DNA of 64,000 bases from Rhizophagus irregularis (lineage: Eukaryota > Glomeromycota > Glomeromycetes > Glomerales > Glomeraceae), in NCBI RefSeq assembly GCF_026210795.1, contig NC_089429.1, positions 6,357,001 to 6,421,000 of the forward strand, read 5' to 3'. Positions 1-10,640 of the stretch are shown piece after piece. The notes beneath the pieces were generated by a model. That model ran no database searches. It had not been told where the DNA came from and was given only the letters and a program-made list of their open reading frames with translations. Numbering within the stretch: the first letter of the stretch is position 1; every line of letters starts with the position of its first letter. The translations under genes were made by a program, and so were the position numbers.

Positions 1-125
1 AATTTGTTTTGTGAATGTCCATCACGGGATGCACGAAATAATAATTTGAATTCATATGATGAAGCTAACTCATTGGACTCCCATAACTGGTTTAACTCAA
101 GTGGTAAATGGAATTGTAAAATTCT
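1..125 (-). CDS. TLDc-domain protein, partial exon (runs off the left edge)
   Basis: Read on the minus strand this exon opens after a TTTTAG acceptor and runs off the window. It contains the stretch FKLLFRASRDGHSQNK. The same residues occur in the TLDc part of the pseudogene at about 3350-3400, so this is an inverted paralogous copy. TLDc domains in this fungal group usually follow BTB and BACK domains. Only about 40 codons are visible and they are open. Upstream sequence at about 150-250 still shows a weak HIEL match followed by a stop, so the gene may be decayed. TLDc identity is from family knowledge; the exon boundary is inferred from the splice site. Confidence 0.55.
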
Positions 126-479
126 CTAAAATAATTTTTAATTTAATGTAACAGATGATAAAAGGACAGATAAAAAAGATTTAAATTATAATTTTGATCG
201 TTTAAATAATTCAATATGTTGAGAACAAACGTTATTAGAGCATTCCCTATAAAAAAGAAACGTACGGAATACATGACAACTTTTTTTTTTTTAAGAAAAA
301 AAATAAATTTTTTTTTGTGGACTATTTAAATTAATTGAGTTGTAAATATTTTTCTCTTGTAACAATTGATGAATAGGCGCAATAAGTTCATTATATCGGG
401 CGTTCACTGTTAATAAAGATTAAAAGATAATATTATTTAAATTGTGATTACATGAGAAAAAATCTAATCTCATATCTGA

Positions 480-772
480 AAAATAATATTTAAAGCGGCA
501 GTGTTCTTCTTCCTTCTACAAAAGGTATGTAAATAATGTGTGAGTAAAATTGGTCGTCGAATCACTTGAGATTTTGATAGGAGTTCTAACTTGCCCAATA
601 TTCTCCTATACGTAGACTATAAACTAATTAAAATTTATTTATTATTTATTATTAGGCTGCTATTGCTGTGGAAATACTGGGAAAACGCATGGAGATAGTT
701 GTCACTGTATCGTGAGGTTTGGTGAAGGCGCCATAAGAAATAAAGAAGCTTGCGGAACTCATTGCAATTGTG
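480..772 (+). CDS. Cys-rich small peptide, one clear exon plus a possible upstream exon
   Basis: The exon 656-772 lies between a TTATTAG acceptor and a GTAAGT donor and encodes about 39 residues with eight cysteines, in the pattern C-x-CC, CHC, C, C-x-C. A possible preceding exon ends at 523 with a GTATGT donor. It joins in phase and reads through SVLLPSTKG into CYCCGNTGKTHG. No start codon in frame was found upstream because a TAA lies just before it, and no downstream exon was found. Cysteine density of this kind is typical of small secreted or metal-binding peptides, but no signal peptide is visible. It may also be an isolated relic exon. Confidence 0.35.
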
Positions 773-2286
773 GTAAGTAATAATTCTCAAATTTCTCACA
801 TTTTATAAGTCATTGTTATTATCATCAAAATCTCAAAATGTTTCAATGACCTGAATTATGGCACATTTACGTTTTTTAAAAAAAACTATTATAACGTGTT
901 ACGGTAGCGTAATTTTACTTTGACCTACTATTATCATCGTTGGAATGCAAAGTAATGTGAAACAGTGAGCTACTTTAGAATTTTAAAATACTTTTTTTAA
1001 GGTCTTTCTTATGTACATACAATGAATTGTGTTTATAACGTTAATGAATGAAATTATTGGAACTTGTACACGCAATGTCAAAAAATATAGTAGAAGCGAA
1101 TTTAAATAATACATAATAGTTTGTTAAAGTTCAGTCGTTTGGAATACTAAATTAATTAATACTTATTGTTCAATACTAACTTGGTTATTAAAATCTTGAG
1201 ACACTTTTACTTACGCCAAAATAAATATTGTCTGATTCAGTGATTATACTTTTTTTATATAACAACAGATAGAAAAAATTTTATGAATAAAAACACATGA
1301 TTAATATAAAATTTTCCCCACCGAATTTTTAAAAAATCTTATAGGATTTATGAAATTTATAAATTATTATATTTTCTATAAATAAAAGGAACATGACATT
1401 AAAAAATAATAAAAAAGATTGGATAAACTATTTTAGATTCTTTAAATAAGTTAATAATATCTTTAATTTTTTCACATTTAATTATTACGGTTTTCAAATT
1501 AGTGGATACGAATAAAATAAAAAATGAAATTTTATAATCTCGTGCCTCGTGGGAATAAGAAAATTCTCTAAAAATCTAATTTTGGGATTAAAAACTCGTT
1601 TACTTTATTTAAAGTATATTCACGTTACATAATATTTAATTGATTGGCTACTAAAAATCAATTTAAATAATTTTAATGTCTGAAATTTTTTCATTAATTC
1701 CGTATTGATTATTTTGTTCAAAAAGATTTTACTCGATATATTCAAAAAATTTCTTTATTTATCGATACTGATTATGGGCAAAGGATTATCTTTCAAATAA
1801 TAATAAAAAAAATAAGAAAATAATATGTAATTGATAATTAATTACAAGTTCTTAACTTTTCCTCATTTAACATATCATTCGAGGATTTTAAATTATTGTA
1901 TTGTAGACAATGCAATTATTTATTAATACTTTATCAATTACAAAAAATTATGAAGGAAATTAAAAAAATTATTGGCGTAACAATACGTTATACGATAAAT
2001 GCTATTCGAGATTTTATCAAGCTCTGCTAAGTGGGCAAGAAATTTCTCATTCTAGCCTTCATTCCACTTTATTTATGCGCAAAAACGACTCAACGAGATA
2101 AATGTATATTCTTTGTTACACACGAATTACACGAGATTTTAACCATATTTATTTTAGTCCATAATTTGGTATATAATGTTATGTTGCACACTTTCACAGA
2201 GTGCAATGGCAATTATAGTATAAGGTCAAACATTTACGCATTTGGATTATTACTTTTCTTTTCGCTAACGTTAAAATTTATAAAAA
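773..2286. other. No supported gene; AT-rich
   Basis: I see no convincing reading frame here. One open stretch near 2031-2294 contains SNIYAFG, which faintly resembles the kinase motif SDIYSFG, but it lacks other kinase landmarks and is not called. Confidence 0.5.
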
Positions 2287-3749
2287 ATGGATGACAATAA
2301 ACTTTTACCAAAATTATCTCAAAATTTACTTGAAATTTTAAATGATGAAGAATATTATGTGATATTATTATTGAAGTTGGTAATGACCCTTACGTAAAAG
2401 TCTTCCGTGCTCACAGTTATTTTATATTATCGTTCCCCTTACTTACGAAGAATTCTATCAACGAATAAAAAGAAAAGTGATGGAACTTTGTCTCGTATTA
2501 AATTATCAAACATTTTACCAGAAATTTTTCAAATAATTTTAAGGTATTATAATTTTTTTAAAGACGGTTAAATAAATTTTATTTTAATAATATTTAATTT
2601 AAGAAGATTTCTTTAGTATTTGCAAATATATATACGGTGGAAAACTTTCTTTGAGTGAATATGATACTTTAGACCTAATTAAAGTTTTAGTTGCTGCTAG
2701 CGTACTTAATCTTCAAGAATTAATCATATATCTACAATTCTATTTGATCGAAAGTAAAACAAATTGGATGGAACAAAATTTTAATTTGATATATCAAACA
2801 ATCTTTGAGAATGATTCCTTCTTGGAACTTCAAAATTATTGTACCGATTTAATTTCTAAAGGAGTCAGATAAGATATTTAATTCTTTAAATTTTTCTTCA
2901 ATCCCAGAAAAACTTTTAGTTACAACTATTCAAAGTGATAATCGCCAAATGAGTGAAATTCAAATTTGGGAATATGTTCTTAAATGGGATGGGGTCTTGC
3001 TCAAAATTCCGACCTTCCCTCTGACCCTATAAACTTTCAAAAGATGATTTCAAAAGTTTAAAGAATACCTTACAAGGATGTATTCCATTTATTAATTTTA
3101 CAATTTAACTTCTAAAGAATTTTTAGAAAATGTATTATAACCTTAATAATTCTTTATATAAATCTTTGGGAAATATTTTTCATAAGAGCTTTTTTAAGTC
3201 TTTCAGATCCTAATAACAAACCAGTTGATAAATCGGAATATGGTACAATTAAGGAAAATAAGAGAACTATTGATTCAAAAATTATAACTTATCAACATAT
3301 TGAATTGATCGATAGATTAGAAATCACGGATAAGTTGGCTTCTTCGTATAAATTTAAATTATTATTTCGCGCATCTCGTGACGGACATTCACAAAATAAA
3401 TTTCATCAAATTTGCGATAATAAACCTGCACAGTAACATTTGTTAAAGTGAAAGACAGTAACGAAATTCTTGGAAGATATAACCCAAATCAGATGGTTGG
3501 TTAGGCACTACTATATATTTTCGTTAGCAATGATAAATCGATAATTATATTTTAAGTCGTATAACGAATGGGAATTATGCTCCTTATTTCGGTCCATCAT
3601 TTGGTGAAAATGATCTTATTATATGGACTTGCAATAATAGAAAAAAGTTAACATTTTGTGGCAGTAAAAAAAAATATTATGAAAAACCGATAAGAATTAC
3701 TAAAGACAACTTTGATATAGAAGAATGTGAAGTGTTTCAAATTGTATAG
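2287..3749 (+). pseudogene. BTB-BACK-TLDc protein pseudogene
   Basis: The sequence starts with MDDNKLLPKLSQNLLEIL and proceeds through a BTB domain (FRAH, then YRSPYLRRILSTNKKK), a central YIYGGKLSLSEYDTL segment, a BACK-like helical region around 2900-3000 (WEYVLKW, GLAQNSDLPSDP) and a C-terminal TLDc domain that ends EECEVFQIV. At least four frame changes break it: near 2355, near 2430, near 2867 and near 2985. More breaks follow between 3050 and 3500. A probable intron lies at about 2545-2613. The domain order matches proteins expanded in Glomeromycotina, thought to act as ubiquitin-ligase adaptors (BTB) with an oxidative-stress domain (TLDc). Frame breaks could be mutations or assembly errors, but their number favours a pseudogene. 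Confidence 0.8.
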
Positions 3750-3985
3750 GAAAATTAATAGCGATGAGTTTTTTTGAACTCATTTTAATTAAAATATAAT
3801 TATTAATAAAGTTCAAAAATTATATTCTATTGATATATTTGTTATATTCTTATCAAATTGATTTATATATATATATTTATTTATTCATTAGAATAACAAT
3901 ACAGAAATCATTATTTGAAAGTGCAGTAAACCCTTTTTTTTCAACCAAAGTGCTCAAGTTATCAAATATTGTTTTGGAACTTGGT
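3750..3985. other. Convergent intergenic spacer
   Basis: AT-rich spacer between the BTB-TLDc pseudogene and the convergent gene on the minus strand. No feature seen. Confidence 0.5.
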
Positions 3986-6072
3986 TCAATAGCATTTTTG
4001 GCTTAATTTATAGCAAAGGATAACAACACTTTTTGGGGAAAGTAGGGTCATTTGCCATTTACTATTTGTTGTTATCCCCTGTTTATCTACTGGAATTATT
4101 TTGGAAAATGCTTGAATTATATTATTGAAAAACTTTGACTGATTTGTTTGAAGAAATTTTGAACTCCCTTCTTCATTCAATTGAAGTAACCCTGTAATTG
4201 ACTCTGAATGTTTTCCTGACTTAAATGGTTCTAAATATAATAAAGAAATATAAATTTTTCTATTTGACCAGTAAAAAATTAAAAAATTAAAAATTAAAAG
4301 AAATATGTATATTTACTTGTTGAAAACATCCAAGTTTTCTAATTAGTTCCTAATAAAGGTTCATTTCTCTCTTGAAAAGATAAGAAGAATTTGGCTGATT
4401 AAATGTACTACTGAAAATTGGAATATGCACAGTGTAGTTATTGCTTCCAATAGTACATAGTTTGGAATCTCCTGAGATTGTTTGTCACAATAGATTTGAT
4501 TTGTATACGTCACCATTTAGTTGAAAAATTGAAATATTTGCAGTTGATAATCTCACTTGAATGGCATATTTAATTGTAATGAAATTGATTGAAGAATCAA
4601 TAACTTCATTAACAACTGGCTTTGTTGATTCAATTACAGGATTATCATATTCAGCTCCTATAAATCAAAAAATTTTTTTATAAAAAAAAATAAAATTAAA
4701 AAGTAAAAAATAAATTAAAAACTTACCTTGATTATTTAATCTTAGTAAAGGTTTCAATAAAAATTCTAATTTATTACCAGTTTCCTTCACTCCCAATAAA
4801 GTACTATTTTTTCTGAATAAATTAATATTAACAAACTCTGGGCCAAAAGATCCCCCTGATTTATAATTTCCATTATTATCTAAAATATAAAAGTTCATTG
4901 CCATTGTATTTGTATAATATTTTCTCACAAGAAATCCTCCATAAATTAAACTGTACAAATCAAAATTGCCTGTATTACTTATTTCTTTAGGGACCATACC
5001 AAATTGTACAAAGGATCCAGTTGTTAAAAGTTCTAACTGATAATAATTCACTTCAGTTCTTGATTGATTCTTATTTGTAATTGTATTGTTTAATGATACA
5101 ATACATATATATCCTGCATTATTGTTGTAAAAACATGATTTAAATGCTATACTATTTAATTTTGTAGTAGTTTGGTAGATAAGAGAAGGTGTTGTAGATG
5201 AATATGTTTCCTCTCTTAAAAATGAAACATAAATTTTCCAGTATTGAATATTTGGATCATTTGTTGCTGATGATCCCATTTCATCATATCTTAGAATATA
5301 TGCATATCCAATCCCTCCATCAACTAAACTAAAATTAAAACTATTTACAGAAGTATATGATAATAGGTTTGGTACACTAAACTCGCCACTTCCAAGTTCC
5401 ACCACTTTTCCTGTTGTAATATCTCTAAAATAAAGATGAAAAAGTTATTCAACTGAACAATGAAATATTTAAAAAGTATTTACTTGTAAAATACTTACGG
5501 GGTACTAAGCCAATGCCATGCTGCTATTCCTCTTTTATCATGTTCTTCAATACAAATAAAACCTTTTTCTGATGTTCCACTATCTTTAATATAGTCATTA
5601 ACATTTCCTAAGTAGATTTCACTAAAAAAATAAAATAAATTATTATTGACCTTTATAAATAAGGATACAACAACATCTAAACTTACTTTATAATCTCACT
5701 ATTATAATTAATTATCAAGCCATACTTTCCCTTAACACCATTGTTTGTTTTAACATAAATTATCATTATGTAATTATAACCTAAAGGTATATAAGTTATA
5801 TTAATGGGGCAAACTGCTTCTGGAGGAAAAGTGTAATTAAGATCAATATATGTGATTCGTCCTGTTCTTTCTATTAATTGTAGATAAAAATAAGGTAACA
5901 TGCATGATGGATCTTCTTCATTTTCAAAGGCTATCCAAATCATCAAAGTACCTTCTGAAAGTGCATAAGTACTATATCGTTTTAGACCTTCTATAGGTTC
6001 TTCATAAATGTATGATATATCTTGAGGTAATGTAGTTAGTATCTTGGGTTGGTATATTTTGAAATAATACAT
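3986..6072 (-). CDS. Unidentified lineage-type protein, five exons, decayed 3' end
   Basis: Five minus-strand exons can be traced: 6072-5687, 5621-5499, 5424-4727, one from about 4659 to about 4315, and one ending at the stop at 3986. All introns have GTAAGT or GTAAAT donors and TAG acceptors, and the first three junctions keep frame (for example ..IIK/NEIYLGN.. and ..LSTP/DITTGKV..). The fourth exon carries an in-frame TGA at 4485-4487 and then a frame change, so the C-terminus is decayed or the protein is truncated. The first ATG is at 6072 with no secretion signal, so the true N-terminus may be lost. The content (many aromatic residues, Cys, short beta-like stretches) suggests an extracellular or repeat-type beta protein. 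I recognise no named domain. It resembles a large uncharacterised family in this fungal lineage. Confidence 0.6.
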
Positions 6073-6713
6073 TTTGAGATAATATATCTCAAGATGATAA
6101 GCAACAACCTTTTTATATATTTTAATGTTTCACTAAACTATAATATTCTACAATTTTCTATAAGATTCTAAAACTATGACTTATTATGATTCATATGATG
6201 TAATCCTTCCATCTAGTTCCATCTAATTACACCCATCTTTGAGAAACAACTATTTCCCATTCACACAATGAATTCTCATTTCATTGATACAATGGTTTCA
6301 TTGACACAATGATAAATTATTTATAACTAAGTAATAATAACTAGACTAAATATAACTAATCTAAATATAAATAACTATAAATAACTAAACTATAAATAAA
6401 TAATTATAAATAAATATTGTGTAACTAAAGCATTATGTTCTTACATTATTTCAGTTAAATATTCTTCCATCAGTTAAATATTTATCCTTCAGCTAATTGT
6501 TTATCCATATTCCATTCGGTCCTTTATTCATCTGATCGTAATTATCCTAATTCCAAAGGTTACAGCGTAGAACTGCGGCAATCTGCAATTTTTGCAGATT
6601 ACCACATTTTTTTTTACAATTTTTAGTAAAAATCTGTGTAATACTGCAAAATGCAGATTCCAAATTTTTTAATGACATAACATTGTGAAACTTTATATTT
6701 TTTTATTTTTATA
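6073..6713. other. Intergenic, with a short perfect hairpin
   Basis: No gene. A perfect inverted repeat AATCTGCAA / TTGCAGATT lies at 6580-6600, and a related piece (GCAAAATGCAGATT) follows at about 6640-6660, which suggests a small transposon remnant at the head of the repeat array that follows. Confidence 0.4.
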
Positions 6714-8020
6714 AAAGAACATTTCTAATGTTCTTTATTCTTCTTTTTTGTAGGTTTTGGTACTCTAAAGATTCCCAAAACTTTAAAATGGTAAGTTTTG
6801 CAACATTTGCGAAACTAAATTTTTTTTTATTTTTTTTTCAAAGTAAGCCAAAATTTAAGAACGTTTTACTAATGTTCTTCTTTTTTTATAGAAAATGGCT
6901 TCCCAGATGAAATGGAAACAAGGTAATAACCCGAAAGATAAAAAAAAATTTTTTTTTTTATTTTTTGTTAAAACATTTACTAACATTCTTTTTTTGATTT
7001 GTTTTATAGAGAATAGCTTCCTGAGTGAAATGGACACAAGGTAAACTGAAGGATGTGTTTTTTTTGATTTTTTGTTAAGAACGTTTTGCTAACATTTTTT
7101 TTTTTTGATTTTTTTTTTTTATTTAGAAAAGGCTCCCTGGACCATTCAAAGATGAAATAGACACGAGGTATGCTGGGAGTGCAGAATTTTAGTTTTTATT
7201 TTGATTTTTTTTGTTAAGAATGTTTTACTAACATTCTCTAATTTTTTTTAGAAATGGATCTCTGGACTATTCAAGGTAAAATGGATGCAAAGTAAGCAAA
7301 AAAAAAATTTTTTTTTTTGGTTTTTTTGTTAAGAACAGTTTGCTAATATTCTTTTATTTTATTTTGTAGATTTTAATACTGAAGCTTCAAAATGGTAAGT
7401 TTCGCAACTATTTTGTTGCGAAACTTTGATATTTTTTTATTTTTTTTTTAAAGAACATTTTTAACATTCTTTTTATTCTTTTTTGTAGGATCCGGTACTT
7501 CAAGATTTCCAAAATGAATAGGTAGTAAGTTTTGCAATGTCTTGTTGTGAAACTTTATTATTTTTTTATTTTTATAAAAGAACGTTTTTAACGTTCTTAT
7601 TTTTTTATAGGTTTCCAGGCTTTTTTAGATGAACTGGACTTAAAATATATGTAAGGAATGGAAGAATGGAGGGTAGAAGATTTTTTTAGGATTTTGATGG
7701 TATTTACCTTCGAAATTATATTTTATTTTATTTTTTTGTTAACGAAATATTTACTAATATTTCATTTGTCTTTTCTTTTGTAATTTTAGGTTTTTTCAGT
7801 CAACTTCTGGATGGAATAATTTTGAAGATAACAAGGTAAACTTCAACATTCTTTTACTTTTTTTATTATTTTTGACAAAACATTGCTAACATTTCATTTT
7901 TCTTTTTTTTGTAGGTTGATGGCTTCCTGTAGAACTCTTCATCTTGTCCTCTGTTTTCATGGAAAAAACTATTACTTTGGAGGTTAAGTCTTCCAAACCC
8001 TTCTGAAAAGAATTTCAAAG
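6714..8020 (+). repeat. Micro-exon / mini-intron array, first block
   Basis: Ten successive units each consist of a short exon-like piece between a TAG acceptor and a GTAA-type donor. The exon-like pieces are about 6754-6790, 6892-6922, 7010-7040, 7137-7167, 7252-7291, 7370-7394, 7489-7521, 7611-7650, 7790-7835 and 7915-8020. Three are exactly 31 nt. Each intron-like part is T-rich and carries a branch-site-like TACTAAC, TGCTAAC or TTTAAC inside a small inverted repeat, for example arms AGAATGTT / AACATTCT at 7217-7237 and AAAGAACATT / AATGTTCTTT at 6714-6736. Exons share words such as GGCTTCCTGGA, GAAATGGACACAAG and CTTCAAAATG, but the reading frame is not kept between units. It may be a non-coding spliced transcript or a tandemly amplified intron-exon module; no function can be assigned. 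Confidence 0.7.
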
Positions 8021-9477
8021 GTAAACTTCAAAATTCTTTTACATCAGTTTTTTTTATTTCTTTTATTTGAACTAGAGTCATACCCTAGGGCCGGTGACCG
8101 GCCCCTTCTAAGAGTATGATATATACCATAAATTTTAACACTTATTTGCAGAAACAAAAGTATTGATAAGATATAATTTGAAATAAATAAATAATTTATT
8201 TTATTTTTTTTTCATCTAAAATATTTTAATTTGTTTTTTACGTTTTAATTTAATAATCTTGTAATTGGCCTTAAAAGAAGAATTTATAAAAAACAATTTT
8301 TTTTAAAAATTTTTTTTCATTTCTACTTTCTAACAAAATAAAATAATTCAATAAAATTTATTTCACATGATTAAAACTTAATATTGTAGGATATTTCAAA
8401 TCAAATTTGGACGATTCTATGTCCACATATTATGTTTTTAATAAATCAATTCATGTAATATATAATTTTTTTTATAAATCAATTCATGTAATATATATTT
8501 TAATAAGAAAATTCATATAATTTTTCTTTAATAATTAAATTCATATAATGTTTTTAATAATTAAGTTTGTAAATTATAATTTTTTACTAATAAATATTTT
8601 TTTAATAAATAAATTTAATAAATTCGGATATATAATTTTTCTTAATAAATCAATTCATGTAATATATATTTTAATAATTAAATTTGTATAATGTTTTTTA
8701 ATAATTACTAAATTTGTATAATGCTTTTTTTAATAAATAAACTCGTATAATGCTTTTTAATGAATAAATTAAATAAATTTGGGTATATATTTTTTTTTAA
8801 TAAATTCGGGTATATATATTAAAATTCAGATATATATATATTTTTGGATATATATATTTTTTATATAATTTGGATATATGTATATTTTAATAAAATTCAG
8901 ACATTTTTTTTTTATATTTGATCAGGTTCATTTAAGAATGTTATTCGCTTTATATATTTAATTTCCTTCAATTCCTATTATAATTAATCCCAAAAATTTG
9001 CCTCCTGAACAATGTATACTGTACGAATAATAAATATTTCCTTGATGTTAATATGTAGTTAGCTCCCAGATTTTTGGCCAGCCAAATTGACAATTCATAA
9101 TTCCTTGATGTCAATATATGGTTAGCTCTTGATTTTTGATCAACCAATTCGGATCATGCTGCAGATCATGATTAATTTTTTTTTTTATATAAACGACCAT
9201 TGTTCGTAATATTGAACTCAATATCAACTCAATATCAATATCAATATCAATTCAATATCAATTCAATACAATATCAATATCAATATCAATATCAATATCA
9301 ATAATATAAAAACGTACCCTATACTTAGCGCATAAGAGCTAACCAAATTAGTAAAATTTTCCTTCCTTTCCAGGATAGCACGATTAGCATAACAACCAAT
9401 TACAAGGACTATCACTATTAAAATGAAGATCACCTGATATCGTTAACTATATTGTGTGATCTGTATATAGTGTCAAT
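8021..9477. other. Low-complexity segment interrupting the array
   Basis: This stretch separates the two array blocks. It holds a perfect GC-rich palindrome GGGCCGGTGACCGGCCC at 8088-8104 flanked by weaker CATAC / GTATG pairing. It also holds many degenerate copies of TAATAAATCAATTCATG-like words (8400-8900), two diverged tandem copies of a roughly 60-bp sequence containing CCTTGATGT and GTTAGCTC (9040-9160), and an AATATC microsatellite (9210-9305). No coding sequence is evident. Confidence 0.6.
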
Positions 9478-10640
9478 AAAACATTTACTAACATTTTGAT
9501 TTTTTTTTTGTTTTATTTTAGCGAACGTTTATTGACATTCATTTTTATTTTTATAGATCCAAGATGCCATTGGACTTCTATTTCAAAGGTATACCCCTTC
9601 AAATTGTATCTTTACTTTAATAAATGTTACTAAACATTCTCTTTTTATTTAGGTAAAGGAGCTGAAACTGAGTTCTGGACTTTCATATTAAAGGTAAAAC
9701 CTTTGAAAAAAAATTAATTTTTTTTTAAAATTAATTTATATTGACGAATGTTAACTAATATTTTGTCTTATTTTTTTTAGATAAAGGAAGCCAAAACTGA
9801 GTTTTGAGCTCTATATCAAAGGTAAAACCTTTGAAAAAAAATATTTTTTTTTACTTTATTGACAAATGTTAAACTAATGTTCATATTTCCTTTTTTTTAA
9901 ATAAGGCCATTCCAATTTAATCTTTAGTTTAACATCCTCCCCCCTTCTATTTTTGAAAAATTCAAGGGTGATTTAAACATATATGTTTGATATGTTTAAA
10001 TATGCTTAAAACACCCCTAAAATTTAATAGTACCGAGAATTTCTGATTTTACCAAAAATTTCCAAAATTTTTAATATGTTTAATTTTCATGTTTGTTTAA
10101 ATTATTCCTTCCCCCCCTCAAAATTTTTGGCCAGAAAGGACATTAAACTAATTATTAATTTGGAACGGTCTAAAGGAAGCTGAAGTCCATATCAAAGGTA
10201 AATTTAACCTTTAAATTTTTTTTCTTTTATTTAAATGAACATTCACTAACATTTGTATTTTTTTTTTTAGGTAAAGGAAGCCAAAAATAAATTATGGACT
10301 TAAAACCTTCAAAATTTTTTTTTAAATATTTATTTAACAAATTCTAACATTTTATTTGTATTTTGTAGGATACGGTATTCCTAAACACCTTCTGGATGAT
10401 AGAATTTCAAATGTAAGTTTCAAAATTCTATTTTGTTTTTTTTTTATTTAGCAAAACATTAACTAATGTTTCATCTTTTTTTTAGGAGAAGAAAGCCAAA
10501 AATGATTTCTGGGCTTCTATATTGAAGGTAAAACCTTCGAAAATTTTTCTTTTATTTTTATTTAATATAATGAACATTCATTTACTTTTTTTTTTAGGTA
10601 AAAGAAGCCAGAAACAAGTTCTGGACAAGCATTTTATACA
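9478..10640 (+). repeat. Micro-exon / mini-intron array, second block
   Basis: The array resumes with exon-like pieces at about 9557-9588, 9653-9693, 9781-9821, 10172-10197 (interrupted by the MITE at 9905-10170), 10271-10310, 10369-10412, 10486-10527 and 10598-10632. These share the consensus AAAGGAAGCCAAAA followed by GTTCTGGACTT and ATATCAAAG, then a GTAAAACC donor. The 10271 unit has lost its donor. Intron-like parts again carry TAACTAA/TACTAA words within short inverted repeats, such as GAATGTTAACTAATATT near 9745. Frames are not conserved, so protein coding is unlikely. Confidence 0.7.
9905..10170. mobile_element. MITE, PIF/Harbinger-like, inserted in an array unit
   Basis: Terminal inverted repeats of about 28 bp begin GGCCATTCCAA on the left and, reversed, GACCGTTCCAA on the right, with most of the next 17 positions also matching. 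The 3-bp sequence TAA flanks both ends (9902-9904 and 10171-10173). Taking out the element and one TAA gives a sequence like the neighbouring array unit (ATAAAGGAAGC), so the empty site is visible in a paralogous unit. A 3-bp TWA duplication and GGCC-type ends are known for PIF/Harbinger elements. There is no transposase inside, only C-rich and ATATGTTT-rich sequence. Confidence 0.65.

Noticed and set aside
2031-2294. Plus-strand 87-codon frame with SNIYAFG
   Set aside because: One weak kinase-like motif only; no catalytic loop or DFG nearby, and it overlaps the start of the BTB pseudogene.
9210-9305. CRISPR-like array
   Set aside because: It is a simple AATATC microsatellite without spacers; the window is eukaryotic.
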